This document shows, piece after piece, positions 46,537 to 56,219 of a stretch of 64,000 nt of DNA. The stretch is from an uncultured Bacteroidales bacterium. Lineage in GTDB: Bacteria > Bacteroidota > Bacteroidia > Bacteroidales > Muribaculaceae. The stretch spans positions 1 through 64,000 of the forward strand of contig CACXLJ010000008.1 in the NCBI GenBank assembly GCA_902768435.1. The letters run 5' to 3'. A program made the translations under genes and the position numbers. Under the pieces are notes generated by a model that was given only the letters and a program-made list of their open reading frames with translations, made no database searches and was not told where the DNA came from. How positions within the stretch are numbered: position 1 is the stretch's first letter; the number at the start of each line of letters is the position of its first letter.

Positions 46537-47841
46537 ATGAACAACAAACAGACAAACAAACAAATTCAACCGCTGCTCAATTTTATGAATATGAGCCCTT
46601 GCAATTTTCTTGCGATTGACAACATTAAAAAATTGCTTGAAGCGGCTGGATTTCAAGGAAAAGAACTTGAGAAACCTCTCAAGGTGAAAAGTGGTGACAA
46701 ATTCTATGTCACTAAAAACGACTCTGCCATTTTCGCCATCACAGTTGGCAGCAAAAAAATGAATGAGACCGGTGTGAAAATCATCTCGGCCCATAGCGAC
46801 TCGCCCGGTTTCCGCATCAAGCCACATGCCGAAATGAGGACTGAAGGCGGTATCATCAAACTTAACACCGAAGTTTATGGTGGCCCCATCCTCTACACCT
46901 GGTTCGATCGCCCACTGTCGCTTGCCGGCCGTGTGATTCTGCGTGGCAAAGATGCGCTGCATCCTGTTACCAAACTACTAAAAATCGACAGGCCCATATT
47001 GAATATCCCTCATCTGGCCATCCACTTCAACCGTGCCGTGAATGAGGGCAACAAGCTGTCGAAGCAAAAAGACATGCTTCCCATCATCACAAAGGTGAAC
47101 AACGCACTTGAAGCCGACAACCTGCTCATGAAACTGGTGGCCAAAGAACTGAAGGTGAAAATGGAGAACATTCTCGACTTCGACCTCTTTGTCTACGATG
47201 TTCAACCCGCATGCACATTCGGACTGAACGACGAGTTCATCTCCTCTGGCCGACTCGACGACCTGAGCATGGCACAAGCCGCTGTCGAAGCAATAACCGA
47301 TGTGAGAGATACCAAGGCCACCTGCGTGGCAGCCATCTTCGACAACGAGGAGACCGGCAGCGGCACCAAGCAAGGCGCAGCCTCGCCCGTGCTCGCCAAT
47401 GTGCTCATGCGCCTCAACGAAGCGCAGGGTGGCAACTACGACACCTTCTGCCAGGCCATCGCCAAGTCGTTCATGATCTCGGCCGACAACGCCCATGCGT
47501 TCCACCCCAATTATCCTGAGAAATACGACCCCACCAACCATCCTGTGTTGGGTGGCGGTCCGTGCATCAAGATCAATGCCAACTGCAAGTATATGTCCGA
47601 TGCACACTCGTCGGCCATCTTCCGCTCGCTTTGCGAAGATGCAGATGTTCCCTACCAGTATTTTGTGAACCACAGCGATGTGGCAGGCGGCTCAACCCTA
47701 GGCAACATCTTCACTGGTCAAGTCGACATTGAAGGCGTGGATGTGGGCAGTCCGCTGCTTGCCATGCACTCGGCACGCGAAACAGCCTCGGTGGCCGATC
47801 ATCTGAACATGATCAAGGTTTTCAAGCAATTCTTTGCTTGA
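46537..47841 (+). CDS. M18 family aminopeptidase
   Basis: 434 residues, no signal peptide. Dinuclear zinc aminopeptidase of the aspartyl aminopeptidase family. Ligand motifs: SAHSDSPGFRIKP with the first His, LDDLSMAQAAVEA with the bridging Asp, DNEETGSGTKQG with the catalytic Glu pair, SADNAHAFHPNY, and NHSDVAGGSTLGNI near the C-terminus. It removes N-terminal acidic or neutral residues from peptides in the cytoplasm. It closes the yicC/gmk/nadD/DUF5063 run, 12 bp after its neighbour. Confidence 0.94.
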   Translation: MNNKQTNKQIQPLLNFMNMSPCNFLAIDNIKKLLEAAGFQGKELEKPLKVKSGDKFYVTKNDSAIFAITVGSKKMNETGVKIISAHSDSPGFRIKPHAEMRTEGGIIKLNTEVYGGPILYTWFDRPLSLAGRVILRGKDALHPVTKLLKIDRPILNIPHLAIHFNRAVNEGNKLSKQKDMLPIITKVNNALEADNLLMKLVAKELKVKMENILDFDLFVYDVQPACTFGLNDEFISSGRLDDLSMAQAAVEAITDVRDTKATCVAAIFDNEETGSGTKQGAASPVLANVLMRLNEAQGGNYDTFCQAIAKSFMISADNAHAFHPNYPEKYDPTNHPVLGGGPCIKINANCKYMSDAHSSAIFRSLCEDADVPYQYFVNHSDVAGGSTLGNIFTGQVDIEGVDVGSPLLAMHSARETASVADHLNMIKVFKQFFA

Positions 47842-47914
47842 TTTCAACCGTATTTCATTTTTTATGACTAATTTTGCAATCTAACTGAAACATATTAACT
47901 AATATAATACTATT

Positions 47915-49672
47915 ATGTACGACCAAAAATTGTTAGCAGAAGTAACCGCAAAAGCCCAGCAGTGGCTTGGTGCAGGTTACGACGAGGCCACACAAGCCGA
48001 AGTGCGCCGCATGCTTGAGAACGAAGACAAGACCGACCTGATCGAGTCGTTCTACAAGAATCTCGAGTTCGGCACCGGCGGCCTGCGCGGCATTATGGGT
48101 GCTGGTTCTAACCGCATGAACATCTACACGGTGGGCATGGCTACCCAAGGACTTGCCAACTACATGAAAGAAGCCTTCAAAAATCTGGAGCAAATCAAGG
48201 TGATTGTAGGCCACGATGTGCGCAACAACAGCCGCCTCTTTGCCGAAACAGTGGCCAACATTTTCTCGGCCAACGGCATCAAGGTATTCCTCTTCGAAGG
48301 TCCTCGCCCCACCCCCGAGGTGTCTTATGCCATTCGCTTGCTCGGTTGCCAGAGCGGTGTGAACATCACTGCCTCGCACAACCCCAAGGAGTATAACGGC
48401 TACAAGGCCTATTGGGACGATGGCGCCCAAGTGGTATCGCCTCACGATGTGAACATCATCGACTATGTGAACCGCATCCACGATGTGAGCGAAATCAAGT
48501 TTGAGGGCAATCCCGATCTCATCGAAATCATTGGCGAGAATATTGATTCGCAGTATATCGAGCAGATTCACACCCTCTCGCTCAGTCCTGAAATCGACAA
48601 GCGTCAGCACGACCTCAAAATTGTCTACACGCCCATCCATGGCGTTGGACGCGACATTGTGCCTCGCTCCATCATGCGCTGGGGATTCGACAACATCATC
48701 CACATTCCCGAACAGGATGTGATGAGCGGCGACTTCCCTACCGTGCCGCAACCTAACCCCGAAATGCGCAGTGCCATGGAAATGGCCATTGCCAAGGCCC
48801 AGGAGGTTCAGGCCGACATCGCTCTTGCCAGCGACCCCGATGCCGACCGCATCAGCGTCGTGTTCAAGAACAACAAGGGCGAGTACGACCTGGTTAACGG
48901 CAACCAGATTCAGCTCATTTTCCACTACTATCTCATTACCCGCAATGCCGAACTCGGCCGCCTCGACCGTGACCGTGACTACATTGTCAAGACCATCGTC
49001 ACCAGCGAGACCATCCGCCGCATTGCCGAGCAGCAGGGCATCAAGATGTATGACTGCTACACCGGTTTCAAGTGGATTGCAACCGTGATGAGAGACCTGG
49101 AAGGCACCGACGCACGCTATCTGGGTGGCGGTGAAGAGAGCTACGGCTTCCTGCCCGAGGACTTCTGCCGTGACAAAGACTCGGTTTCTTCAATTCCCCT
49201 CATGTGCGAGATTGCCGCTTGGGCCAAAGATCGTGGCCAGACCATGAACGAGATGCTCATCGAGCTCTACAAGACCTACGGCTACAGCAAGGAGCGCGGC
49301 ATTAGCGTGGTGCGCACCGGCAAGAGCGGAGCCGAAGAAATTGTGGCTATGATGAAGAACTTCCGCGAGAACCCCATGAAGGAGATTGCCGGTTCGCCCG
49401 TTGTCCTCATCAAGGACTTCCAGCTGCTTGAGCAGAAAGACCTGAAGACCGGCAAAGTGGAGAAAATCGACATGCCCACCACCTCCAATGTGCTGCAATA
49501 CTACACCGAAGATGGTACCAAGGTATCGATTCGCCCCTCAGGCACCGAGCCCAAGATCAAGTTCTACATCGAGGTTCACGATGTGAACTGGGACGGCAAC
49601 GACTACGATGCCAAGAACGACTGGGGCGATGCTAAGCTCGACCAGATTGCTCACGACATGGGTATCGCATAA
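47915..49672 (+). CDS. Phosphosugar mutase (phosphoglucomutase/phosphomannomutase family)
   Basis: 585 residues, the length of the long PGM-type enzymes (with the extra N-terminal helix region). Interconverts hexose 1- and 6-phosphates through a phosphoserine. Motifs: TASHNPKEYNGYKAYWDDGA with the active Ser, DPDADRISV for Mg2+, GGEESYGF for sugar specificity, and RPSGTEPKIKFY for the phosphate. Substrate choice between glucose and mannose is not decidable here. A -7 element TAATTTTG is at 47869-47876, and the first MFS gene follows 37 bp after. Confidence 0.95.
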   Translation: MYDQKLLAEVTAKAQQWLGAGYDEATQAEVRRMLENEDKTDLIESFYKNLEFGTGGLRGIMGAGSNRMNIYTVGMATQGLANYMKEAFKNLEQIKVIVGHDVRNNSRLFAETVANIFSANGIKVFLFEGPRPTPEVSYAIRLLGCQSGVNITASHNPKEYNGYKAYWDDGAQVVSPHDVNIIDYVNRIHDVSEIKFEGNPDLIEIIGENIDSQYIEQIHTLSLSPEIDKRQHDLKIVYTPIHGVGRDIVPRSIMRWGFDNIIHIPEQDVMSGDFPTVPQPNPEMRSAMEMAIAKAQEVQADIALASDPDADRISVVFKNNKGEYDLVNGNQIQLIFHYYLITRNAELGRLDRDRDYIVKTIVTSETIRRIAEQQGIKMYDCYTGFKWIATVMRDLEGTDARYLGGGEESYGFLPEDFCRDKDSVSSIPLMCEIAAWAKDRGQTMNEMLIELYKTYGYSKERGISVVRTGKSGAEEIVAMMKNFRENPMKEIAGSPVVLIKDFQLLEQKDLKTGKVEKIDMPTTSNVLQYYTEDGTKVSIRPSGTEPKIKFYIEVHDVNWDGNDYDAKNDWGDAKLDQIAHDMGIA

Positions 49673-49709
49673 TTAGCAATTAACTCTTAACACAATTCAT
49701 TTATAAATC

Positions 49710-51368
49710 ATGACTAACAACGTTAAAACCTTACGTGATTCTGCGGCCATGCGCTGGACGGCTCTGCTGCTCCTGGCATTGGCCATGTTCTGTTCCTACA
49801 TTTTCATGGACATCCTCTCGCCCATCAAAGACCTCATGCAAGAAACACGAGGTTGGGATTCGACCTCGTTCGGCCGTATGCAAGGCTCTGAGGTGTTCTT
49901 GAATGTGTGGATTTTCTTCCTCATCTTCGCAGGTATTATCCTTGACAAGATGGGCGTTCGCTTCACCGCTGTGCTCTCGGGCGCAGTAATGTTAGTTGGA
50001 GCCATCATCAAGTGGTATGCTGTGAGCGACAGTTTCATCGGTTCTGGCCTTGAAAACTGGTTTAACAACCACCTGAACTGGGGTCCATTATTTGGCCAGG
50101 AATGGCTCGACATTCTGCCCTTTGCCGACGGCATGCCCGCTTCGGCTAAACTGGCTTCATGCGGCTTCATGATATTCGGCTGTGGTTGCGAAATGGCTGG
50201 CATCACTGTGAGCCGCGGTATTGTCAAGTGGTTCAAGGGCCGCGAAATGGCTCTCGCCATGGGTTCTGAGATGGCTCTCGCACGCCTGGGTGTAGCCACC
50301 TGTATGATTTTCTCGCCCTTCTTCGCCAAGCTCGGCGGTTCAGTGAGCGTAAGCCGCTCGGTGGCCTTCGGCGTGGTGCTGCTCTGTATCGCCCTCATGA
50401 TGTTTGTTGTTTACTTCTTCATGGACAAGAAACTCGACAAGCAGACGGGTGAAGCCGAGGAAAAAGACGATCCTTTCAAAATCAAAGATATTGGCAAAAT
50501 CCTTACCGATAGCGGTTTCTGGATTGTTGCCCTGCTGTGCGTGCTCTACTACTCAGCTATCTTCCCCTTCCAGAAGTATGCTGTAAACATGCTCCAATGC
50601 AACCTGACGCTTACCGAGCCGGGCGCCGACTCGTTCTGGGCCAGCAGTTCGGTAACTATCGTGCAGTATGTCATCATGCTGGTGGTGGCAGCGGCAGGTT
50701 TCGCCAGCAACTTCATGAAGCAGAAAGGCCCGAAATATGGCTTGCTGGCCTTGTCGATTTGCGCACTCATCGTGTATTGCTACATGGGCTATATGCGTCA
50801 GTCGGCTGAGGCCATCTTTGCCGTGTTCCCGCTCCTCGCTGTGCTCATCACTCCCATCTTGGGCAGCTATGTTGACCACAAGGGTAAAGCCGCTTCGATG
50901 CTCGTGCTGGGCTCGCTGCTGCTCATTGCCTGCCACCTCACATTCGCATTTGTACTGCCCATGTTCAAGAGTAGCCCTGTTGGCGGTATTGCTGTTGCCT
51001 ACATCACAATTTTGGTGCTCGGTGCTTCGTTCTCGCTCGTACCTGCCGCATTGTGGCCCAGCGTTCCCAAGCTGGTCGACTCTAAGGTTATCGGTTCGGC
51101 CTATGCACTCATTTTCTGGATTCAGAACATTGGTCTGTGGCTCTTCCCGCTGCTCATTGGCATCGTGCTCGACAACACCAACGAAGGTGTGACTGACCCC
51201 ACCAAGTTCGACTACACCTGGCCACTCGTGATGCTGGCTTGCCTCGGTATTGCTGCATTCTTGCTGGGCCTGCTCCTCAAGGTCATCGACAAGAAGAAAG
51301 GCATTGGTCTTGAAGAACCCAACATCAAGCCCGAAGAAACAACTGCCGAAGCTCCTGCCGAAGCCTAA
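49710..51368 (+). CDS. MFS transporter, first of a tandem pair
   Basis: 552 residues with about twelve membrane helices. The stretch CEMAGITVSRGIVKWFKGRE and the later LVPAALWPSVPKLVDSKVIG are shared almost word for word with the next gene, so the two are paralogues. There is a central cytoplasmic loop rich in Glu/Asp/Lys (about 240-265) and an unusual C-terminal tail rich in Glu, Pro and Ala. The helix-10/11 region has GSAYALIFWIQNIGLWLFPL. The substrate is unknown; it may be a dicarboxylate, nucleoside or sugar. A strong terminator follows at 51411-51448. Confidence 0.92.
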   Translation: MTNNVKTLRDSAAMRWTALLLLALAMFCSYIFMDILSPIKDLMQETRGWDSTSFGRMQGSEVFLNVWIFFLIFAGIILDKMGVRFTAVLSGAVMLVGAIIKWYAVSDSFIGSGLENWFNNHLNWGPLFGQEWLDILPFADGMPASAKLASCGFMIFGCGCEMAGITVSRGIVKWFKGREMALAMGSEMALARLGVATCMIFSPFFAKLGGSVSVSRSVAFGVVLLCIALMMFVVYFFMDKKLDKQTGEAEEKDDPFKIKDIGKILTDSGFWIVALLCVLYYSAIFPFQKYAVNMLQCNLTLTEPGADSFWASSSVTIVQYVIMLVVAAAGFASNFMKQKGPKYGLLALSICALIVYCYMGYMRQSAEAIFAVFPLLAVLITPILGSYVDHKGKAASMLVLGSLLLIACHLTFAFVLPMFKSSPVGGIAVAYITILVLGASFSLVPAALWPSVPKLVDSKVIGSAYALIFWIQNIGLWLFPLLIGIVLDNTNEGVTDPTKFDYTWPLVMLACLGIAAFLLGLLLKVIDKKKGIGLEEPNIKPEETTAEAPAEA

Positions 51369-51410
51369 TCTCAACGGCGCTTATTTTAGCAACCTCATTA
51401 CTTAATTATA

Positions 51411-51448
51411 AGGGGCACTTGTTGCCGCAAGTGCCCCTTTCTTTTTTA
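51411..51448 (+). terminator. Intrinsic terminator between the two MFS genes
   Basis: A perfect 11-bp stem (51411-51421 with 51428-51438), a 6-nt loop and a T-rich tail (TTTCTTTTTT) to 51448. Confidence 0.92.
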
Positions 51449-51501
51449 TAGCAACCTAAGTGTGCCACGACAGGCACACTCTTTACAAATCCTGAAATCA
51501 C

Positions 51502-52875
51502 ATGAGAGAGAAAGTAAGAGAAACGATTGCCACCAAATCATGGGCACGCTGGACGGTGCTCGCCATCGTGTCGTTTACCATGATGGCAGGCTACATTGTA
51601 GCCAAGGAGATGTCGCCCCTGCAATTCATGCTCGAAAAGGCCACTGCTGATGGTGGCATGAACTGGACCAGTGGCGAGTTTGGCATCTTTGCCGGGTCGC
51701 GCGGCTTTTTCAATGTGTTTCTGCTCATGCTCTTTGTGGGCGGCATCATCCTCGACAAGAAGGGTGTGCGCTTCACGGGCATCCTCTCGTGTGTGCTCAT
51801 GCTGGCGGGCGCCGCAGTTGTGTATGGAGTGATTGCCTTCACATCGCCCGGCCCCATGTGGGATGTGCCTTTGTTGGACACTGTCAAGCGTCAAGTGGCA
51901 CTGGCTTCGTTAGGATTCGCCTTCTTTGGCATTGGCTACGAGATGTGCGGCATCACTGTCTCTAAAGTGGTGGTGCGCTGGTTCTCGGGCAAGGAGATGG
52001 CGCTTGCCATGGGCTTACAGGTGTCGATGGCAAGGTTAGGCACTGCATTGGCATTAGGTTTCAGTCCTATCATTGCCCTCAAGTGGGGACTATCGTTCCC
52101 CATACTCATTGGCGTCTTCTGCGTGGGCGTGGGCCTCATTGCCTACCTCTACTATTGCACGATGGACCGTCGTCTCGACAAAGTCACAGGCCAAGTAGCC
52201 ACTCAAGACGAAACTGCCGAAGACGAGCAATTCCACTTTGCCGACATGAAGATCACCATCAAGAATCCGGGCTTCTGGCTCATCACACTCTTGTGCTTGT
52301 TCTACTACTCGGCCCTCTACCCTTTCCTCGACTTCGCCACCAAACTCATGATTTCGAAATATGGCGTCGACGCTCACCTGGCAGGTCTCATTCCCGCCAT
52401 CCTTCCCTTCACCTCCATCGTGCTCACGCCACTGTTCGGCGCATGGTGCGACAAGAAGGGACGCAGTGCTACGATGATGCTCATTGGCAGTGTTATGCTC
52501 ACGCTGGTGCTCGTCGTCTTTGCCATGCCCAGCAACTTCAGCGCGCTGGCCGTCACGCTCATGTGCATCCTGGGCATTGCTTTCTCGCTGCTGCCTGCTG
52601 CACTATGGCCAGCCGTGCCCAAGATTGTACCTATGAAGCAACTGGGCACTTCCTATTCCATCATCTACTACATCCAGAACATCGGACTCATCTTGGTACC
52701 GATTCTCATTGGCAAAATCAACGAGAACAATACCACAGCTGGTGTCACCGACTACACCCCATCGATGTGGATCTTTACCGTGATAGGCATCCTCGCCATC
52801 ATCACATCGGTGCTGTTGCTCAGGGCCGACCGCAAGCACAACTACGGTCTCCAGCTCCCCAACATTCAATCCTGA
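51502..52875 (+). CDS. MFS transporter, second of a tandem pair
   Basis: 457 residues with about twelve membrane helices. It matches the preceding gene in YEMCGITVSKVVVRWFSGKE, SLLPAALWPAVPKIVPMKQL and YYIQNIGLILVPI, but lacks its long extracellular insert after helix 3 and its acidic C-terminal tail. The start MREKVRETIATKSWARWT is basic, fitting a cytoplasmic N-terminus. The substrate is unknown. The strong terminator ahead of it implies separate transcription from the first copy. Confidence 0.92.
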   Translation: MREKVRETIATKSWARWTVLAIVSFTMMAGYIVAKEMSPLQFMLEKATADGGMNWTSGEFGIFAGSRGFFNVFLLMLFVGGIILDKKGVRFTGILSCVLMLAGAAVVYGVIAFTSPGPMWDVPLLDTVKRQVALASLGFAFFGIGYEMCGITVSKVVVRWFSGKEMALAMGLQVSMARLGTALALGFSPIIALKWGLSFPILIGVFCVGVGLIAYLYYCTMDRRLDKVTGQVATQDETAEDEQFHFADMKITIKNPGFWLITLLCLFYYSALYPFLDFATKLMISKYGVDAHLAGLIPAILPFTSIVLTPLFGAWCDKKGRSATMMLIGSVMLTLVLVVFAMPSNFSALAVTLMCILGIAFSLLPAALWPAVPKIVPMKQLGTSYSIIYYIQNIGLILVPILIGKINENNTTAGVTDYTPSMWIFTVIGILAIITSVLLLRADRKHNYGLQLPNIQS

Positions 52876-52931
52876 TTATCAGTTGACTGATGACTGATAA
52901 CTGATGTCCGACATCAGTGGATGCAGTACAT

Positions 52932-52967
52932 AAAACAAAAAAGTCGCCCTTCTTCAGAGCGACTTTT
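52932..52967. terminator. Terminator between MFS and DUF1015 genes
   Basis: A 9-bp stem (52939-52947 with 52959-52967). On the minus strand it runs into TTTTGTTTT and so ends the DUF1015 transcript; on the plus strand only a short T-run follows. Confidence 0.78.
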
Positions 52968-53012
52968 ATTGTTGATAGCAGAGCGTATGGATAACACACG
53001 CACTTGTGCCGA

Positions 53013-54260
53013 TTAGTTTTCAAGTTTGTGAATAATCAAACCAGAGCGCAATTTGGGCTCAAACCAAGTGGCCTTGGGAGGCATGATGTTGCCAGTATCG
53101 GCAATGTTGATGATCTGGTGCATGGTTACAGGATAGAGCGCCAGCGCCATCTTCATCTCGCCAGAGTCAACGCGATTCTTGAGTTCACCCAGGCCGCGAA
53201 TACCGCCGACGAAGTCGATGCGCTTGTCGGTGCGCAGGTCAACGATGCCCAGAATATCACGCAAGATGTAGTCCGAAGAAATCTTCACATCGAGCACGCC
53301 GATGGGGTCGTTGTCGTCGTAAGTGCCCTCTTTGGCTGTGAGTGAATACCACTTGCCACCAAGATAGAGCGAGAAGTTATGGAGCTTGTTGGGACGATAT
53401 TCTTCAGTTCCTTTCTCTTCGATGTCGAAATGCTCGGCAATCTTGTCGAGGAACTGCTGCTCGGTGAGGCCATTCAGGTCTTTCACCACACGGTTGTAGT
53501 CCATCACTTTCAGGTGCGACTCGGGGAAGCACACTGCAAGCAAGTAGTTGTATTCTTCGGTACCGTTGTGGTTAGGATCGGCCTGTGCTTTCTCCTCGCC
53601 CACATGAGCGGCAGCTGCTGTGCGGTGGTGACCGTCGGCAATGTAGAGATAAGGTATAGCATCGAATGCGGCAGTGATGGCATCGATGGTTTCCTTATCG
53701 TTGATACACCACAAAGTGTGACCGATGCCATCTTCTGAAACGAAGTCATACTCAGGTTCGGTTGCCTTTGTGCGATTGATGATGTCTTCGAGTGTTGCAT
53801 TATCGGGGAAAGCGAGGAACACCGGTTCAATGTTAGCGTTGTTCACGCGAATGTGCTGCATGCGGTCGGTTTCTTTCTCACGACGGGTCAACTCATGTTT
53901 CTTGATGTTGCCGTTGATGTAGTCCCACACGCTTGCGCCTACCACGATGCCATACTGAGTGCGGCCATCCATGGTTTGAGCATAGATGTAGTAGTTATCC
54001 TCTTTATCCTGAATGAGCCAACCATTTTTCTGGAATTTGGCGAAATTCTCGACAGCCTTGTCATAGACTTTGGGATCGCTTTCTTCAATGGGATAATCAA
54101 AGTCGATTTCAGGTTTGATAATGTGGTACAGCGATTTCTCGTTGTCGCCTGCTTCCTGACGGGCTTCTTCAGACGAAAGCACGTCGTAAGGTTTCGATGC
54201 TACTTGTTCAACAAACTGTTTGGGAGGTCTCACACCTCTGAATGGTTTTACTTTTGCCAT
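53013..54260 (-). CDS. DUF1015 family protein
   Basis: 415 residues, cytoplasmic. Matches DUF1015 from the start (KPFRGVRPPKQFVEQVASKPYDVLSSEEARQ region, with KPYDVL as the hallmark), through YIYAQTMDGRTQYGIV, ADGHHRTAAAA and the C-terminal PKATWFEPKLRSGL. The ADGHHR motif suggests a metal- or nucleotide-dependent enzyme; in many genomes the gene sits beside serine biosynthesis genes, but none is visible here. It follows purA by 29 bp. Confidence 0.93.
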   Translation of the reverse strand: MAKVKPFRGVRPPKQFVEQVASKPYDVLSSEEARQEAGDNEKSLYHIIKPEIDFDYPIEESDPKVYDKAVENFAKFQKNGWLIQDKEDNYYIYAQTMDGRTQYGIVVGASVWDYINGNIKKHELTRREKETDRMQHIRVNNANIEPVFLAFPDNATLEDIINRTKATEPEYDFVSEDGIGHTLWCINDKETIDAITAAFDAIPYLYIADGHHRTAAAAHVGEEKAQADPNHNGTEEYNYLLAVCFPESHLKVMDYNRVVKDLNGLTEQQFLDKIAEHFDIEEKGTEEYRPNKLHNFSLYLGGKWYSLTAKEGTYDDNDPIGVLDVKISSDYILRDILGIVDLRTDKRIDFVGGIRGLGELKNRVDSGEMKMALALYPVTMHQIINIADTGNIMPPKATWFEPKLRSGLIIHKLEN

Positions 54261-54289
54261 GATAATTAGTAATTTAGTTGTTAAAAAAT

Positions 54290-55567
54290 TTATGATAGTT
54301 GTGTCTTGTTACGAAAGATGGTCTGCTTGCGGTCTGGCCCTATCGACACGATGGTGATGGGCACTCCGAGACGGTCTTCAAGGAATTTGATATAGTTCAC
54401 AAACTCCATTGGCAACTGACTTTCGTCGGTCAAATCAGTGAGGCTCGTGTTCCAGCCTTTAACCTCGGTATAAGTGGGCTTGATTTCACGATCGATCGAG
54501 TACGGGAAATCACGAACGATTTTGCCATCAATCTCATAGGCATCACACGCCTTGATGACCTCGAACTGGTCGAGCACATCACTCTTCATCATGATGAGCT
54601 GTGTTACTCCATTAAGCATGATGGTGTAGCGCAGTGCCACAAGGTCGATCCATCCGCAACGGCGCTCACGGCCAGTCACAGCGCCATATTCATGACCAAT
54701 CTGCCTGATTTGGTTGCCTGTTTCATCAAAGAGTTCTGTGGGAAATGGACCACTGCCCACGCGCGTACAGTAAGCCTTGAAAATACCGTAGACTTCACCT
54801 ATTTTTGATGGCGCTAAGCCAAGACCAGTACATGCGCCGGCACACACCGTGTTAGACGATGTGACAAACGGATAGGAACCAAAATCGATATCAAGCATTG
54901 AGCCCTGTGCGCCTTCACACAGCACCCGTTTGCCATCGGCTAAAGCATGATTCACAAAAAACTCGCTATCGATGAGGTCAAACTGCTTGATGTACTCAAT
55001 GCCCTCGAACCACTTTTGTTCAAGTTCTAATTCACTCACCTCCATGCCGCAAGCCTTGAGAAGCGTGAGATGCCGCTTTTTGGCAACAGCATATTTCGCC
55101 TCAAAATTTTCGTTGATATCACCCACCCTGATTCCGTCACGACTGATTTTGTCGGTATAGGTGGGGCCAATGCCCTTACCGGTTGTACCAATCTTGGTGC
55201 TGCCTTTCAGCTGCTCATAGGCACTGTCGAGCAATCGGTGTGTGGGCAGAATGAGATGTGCTTTCTTTGAGATTTTAAGCACTCGTTTAATATCTACCCC
55301 ACTAAGCTCAAGCGCTTGTGCTTCTTCCTGAAACAGGATTGGGTCAAGCACCACACCGTTGCCTATTACATTAATTTGCTTATCTTGAAAAATGCCCGAT
55401 GGAATTGAACGCAACACATAGTGTTTCCCATCAAATTCCAAAGTGTGTCCTGCATTAGGTCCTCCTTGAAAACGAGCAACTATATCATAACCAGGGGTCA
55501 AGACATCCACAATCTTGCCCTTGCCTTCATCGCCCCATTGAAGTCCTAATAAAATATCAGCTTTCAT
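54290..55567 (-). CDS. purA: Adenylosuccinate synthetase
   Basis: 425 residues. First step from IMP to AMP, with GTP and aspartate. The GTP-binding start GLQWGDEGKGKIVD, the IMP site FQGGPNAGHT, GTTGKGIGPTYTDK, and the aspartate loop VTGRERRCGW are all intact. Its start overlaps the fur stop by 4 bp; the fur-purA pair is usual in Bacteroidota. Confidence 0.96.
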   Translation of the reverse strand: MKADILLGLQWGDEGKGKIVDVLTPGYDIVARFQGGPNAGHTLEFDGKHYVLRSIPSGIFQDKQINVIGNGVVLDPILFQEEAQALELSGVDIKRVLKISKKAHLILPTHRLLDSAYEQLKGSTKIGTTGKGIGPTYTDKISRDGIRVGDINENFEAKYAVAKKRHLTLLKACGMEVSELELEQKWFEGIEYIKQFDLIDSEFFVNHALADGKRVLCEGAQGSMLDIDFGSYPFVTSSNTVCAGACTGLGLAPSKIGEVYGIFKAYCTRVGSGPFPTELFDETGNQIRQIGHEYGAVTGRERRCGWIDLVALRYTIMLNGVTQLIMMKSDVLDQFEVIKACDAYEIDGKIVRDFPYSIDREIKPTYTEVKGWNTSLTDLTDESQLPMEFVNYIKFLEDRLGVPITIVSIGPDRKQTIFRNKTQLS

Positions 55568-56058
55568 TTTCGGTTCTGTATTTTTTGTTTTACATTGACA
55601 GTGTTTCTTTTTTTCTGCTTACGGGCACAACTGTTGCACACGCCATAAACGCACATCGAGAAGTGATCTGAATGAAATGCATTATAGGTGCGGGCATTCA
55701 TGTAGGCCGATAAATCGTAATCTTTCACTTCCTTGATTTTGCCGCATGAGCTACATACCAAGTAGGTATAACTCACTTTAGTAATGCGCTCATATTTCAT
55801 TTGAACGCCATCAAGGAACAATTTCCTCAAGATGCCGGCAGCAATAAGCAACTCCACCGTGTTATACACAGTGGCACGGCTCACATGGTACGACTCCTTT
55901 TCCATCTCATCGTTCAACTGCTCAATGGTGAAAGTGTGAGGCAGCAACAGTATCTTTTCAAGTATGGTGAAACGCTCTGGCGTCTTACGATAGGAGCCAG
56001 ATTCAAGGAAATCTGTGAACTTTTTTAATATTGCAGTATTGCTGTATTGTTCGGTCAT
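55564..56058 (-). CDS. Fur-family transcription regulator
   Basis: 164 residues. The N-terminal winged helix (PERFTILEKILLLPHTFTIE region, with VSRATVYNTVELL as the recognition helix) precedes a dimerisation domain with a structural zinc site of two Cys pairs (VCSSCGKI and CVYGVCNSC). The Fur regulatory-site HHDH motif is only partly present (AFHSDHFSMCVYG), so whether it senses iron, zinc or peroxide is open. It overlaps purA by 4 bp and has its own promoter at 56080-56111. Confidence 0.92.
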   Translation of the reverse strand: MTEQYSNTAILKKFTDFLESGSYRKTPERFTILEKILLLPHTFTIEQLNDEMEKESYHVSRATVYNTVELLIAAGILRKLFLDGVQMKYERITKVSYTYLVCSSCGKIKEVKDYDLSAYMNARTYNAFHSDHFSMCVYGVCNSCARKQKKRNTVNVKQKIQNRK

Positions 56059-56079
56059 CAGTGTTTAAAAGTAGTGATA

Positions 56080-56111
56080 CAAAGTTAGCACCTTTCAACA
56101 AGAATCTCAAA
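56080..56111 (-). promoter_or_regulatory. Promoter of the fur-purA unit
   Basis: Minus strand: TTTG (complement of 56108-56111), a 20 nt spacer and TAACTTTG (complement of 56080-56087), 21 bp before the start at 56058. Confidence 0.55.
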
Positions 56112-56143
56112 TTTTTAAGTCATTATTTCACAAAAAACATTTT

Positions 56144-56187
56144 TGCAAAAGAAAAGGCCAGGTTAAGCTACTGCTTTCCTGACCTTT
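56144..56187 (-). terminator. Terminator of the galK-nucleotidyltransferase unit
   Basis: A 10-bp stem with one G-T pair (56153-56162 with 56178-56187), followed on the minus strand by TTTTCTTTT. It lies about 33 bp past the nucleotidyltransferase stop. Confidence 0.75.
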
Positions 56188-56219
56188 ATAACTTTGTATC
56201 GGGCTATCGCCCAGAACCA

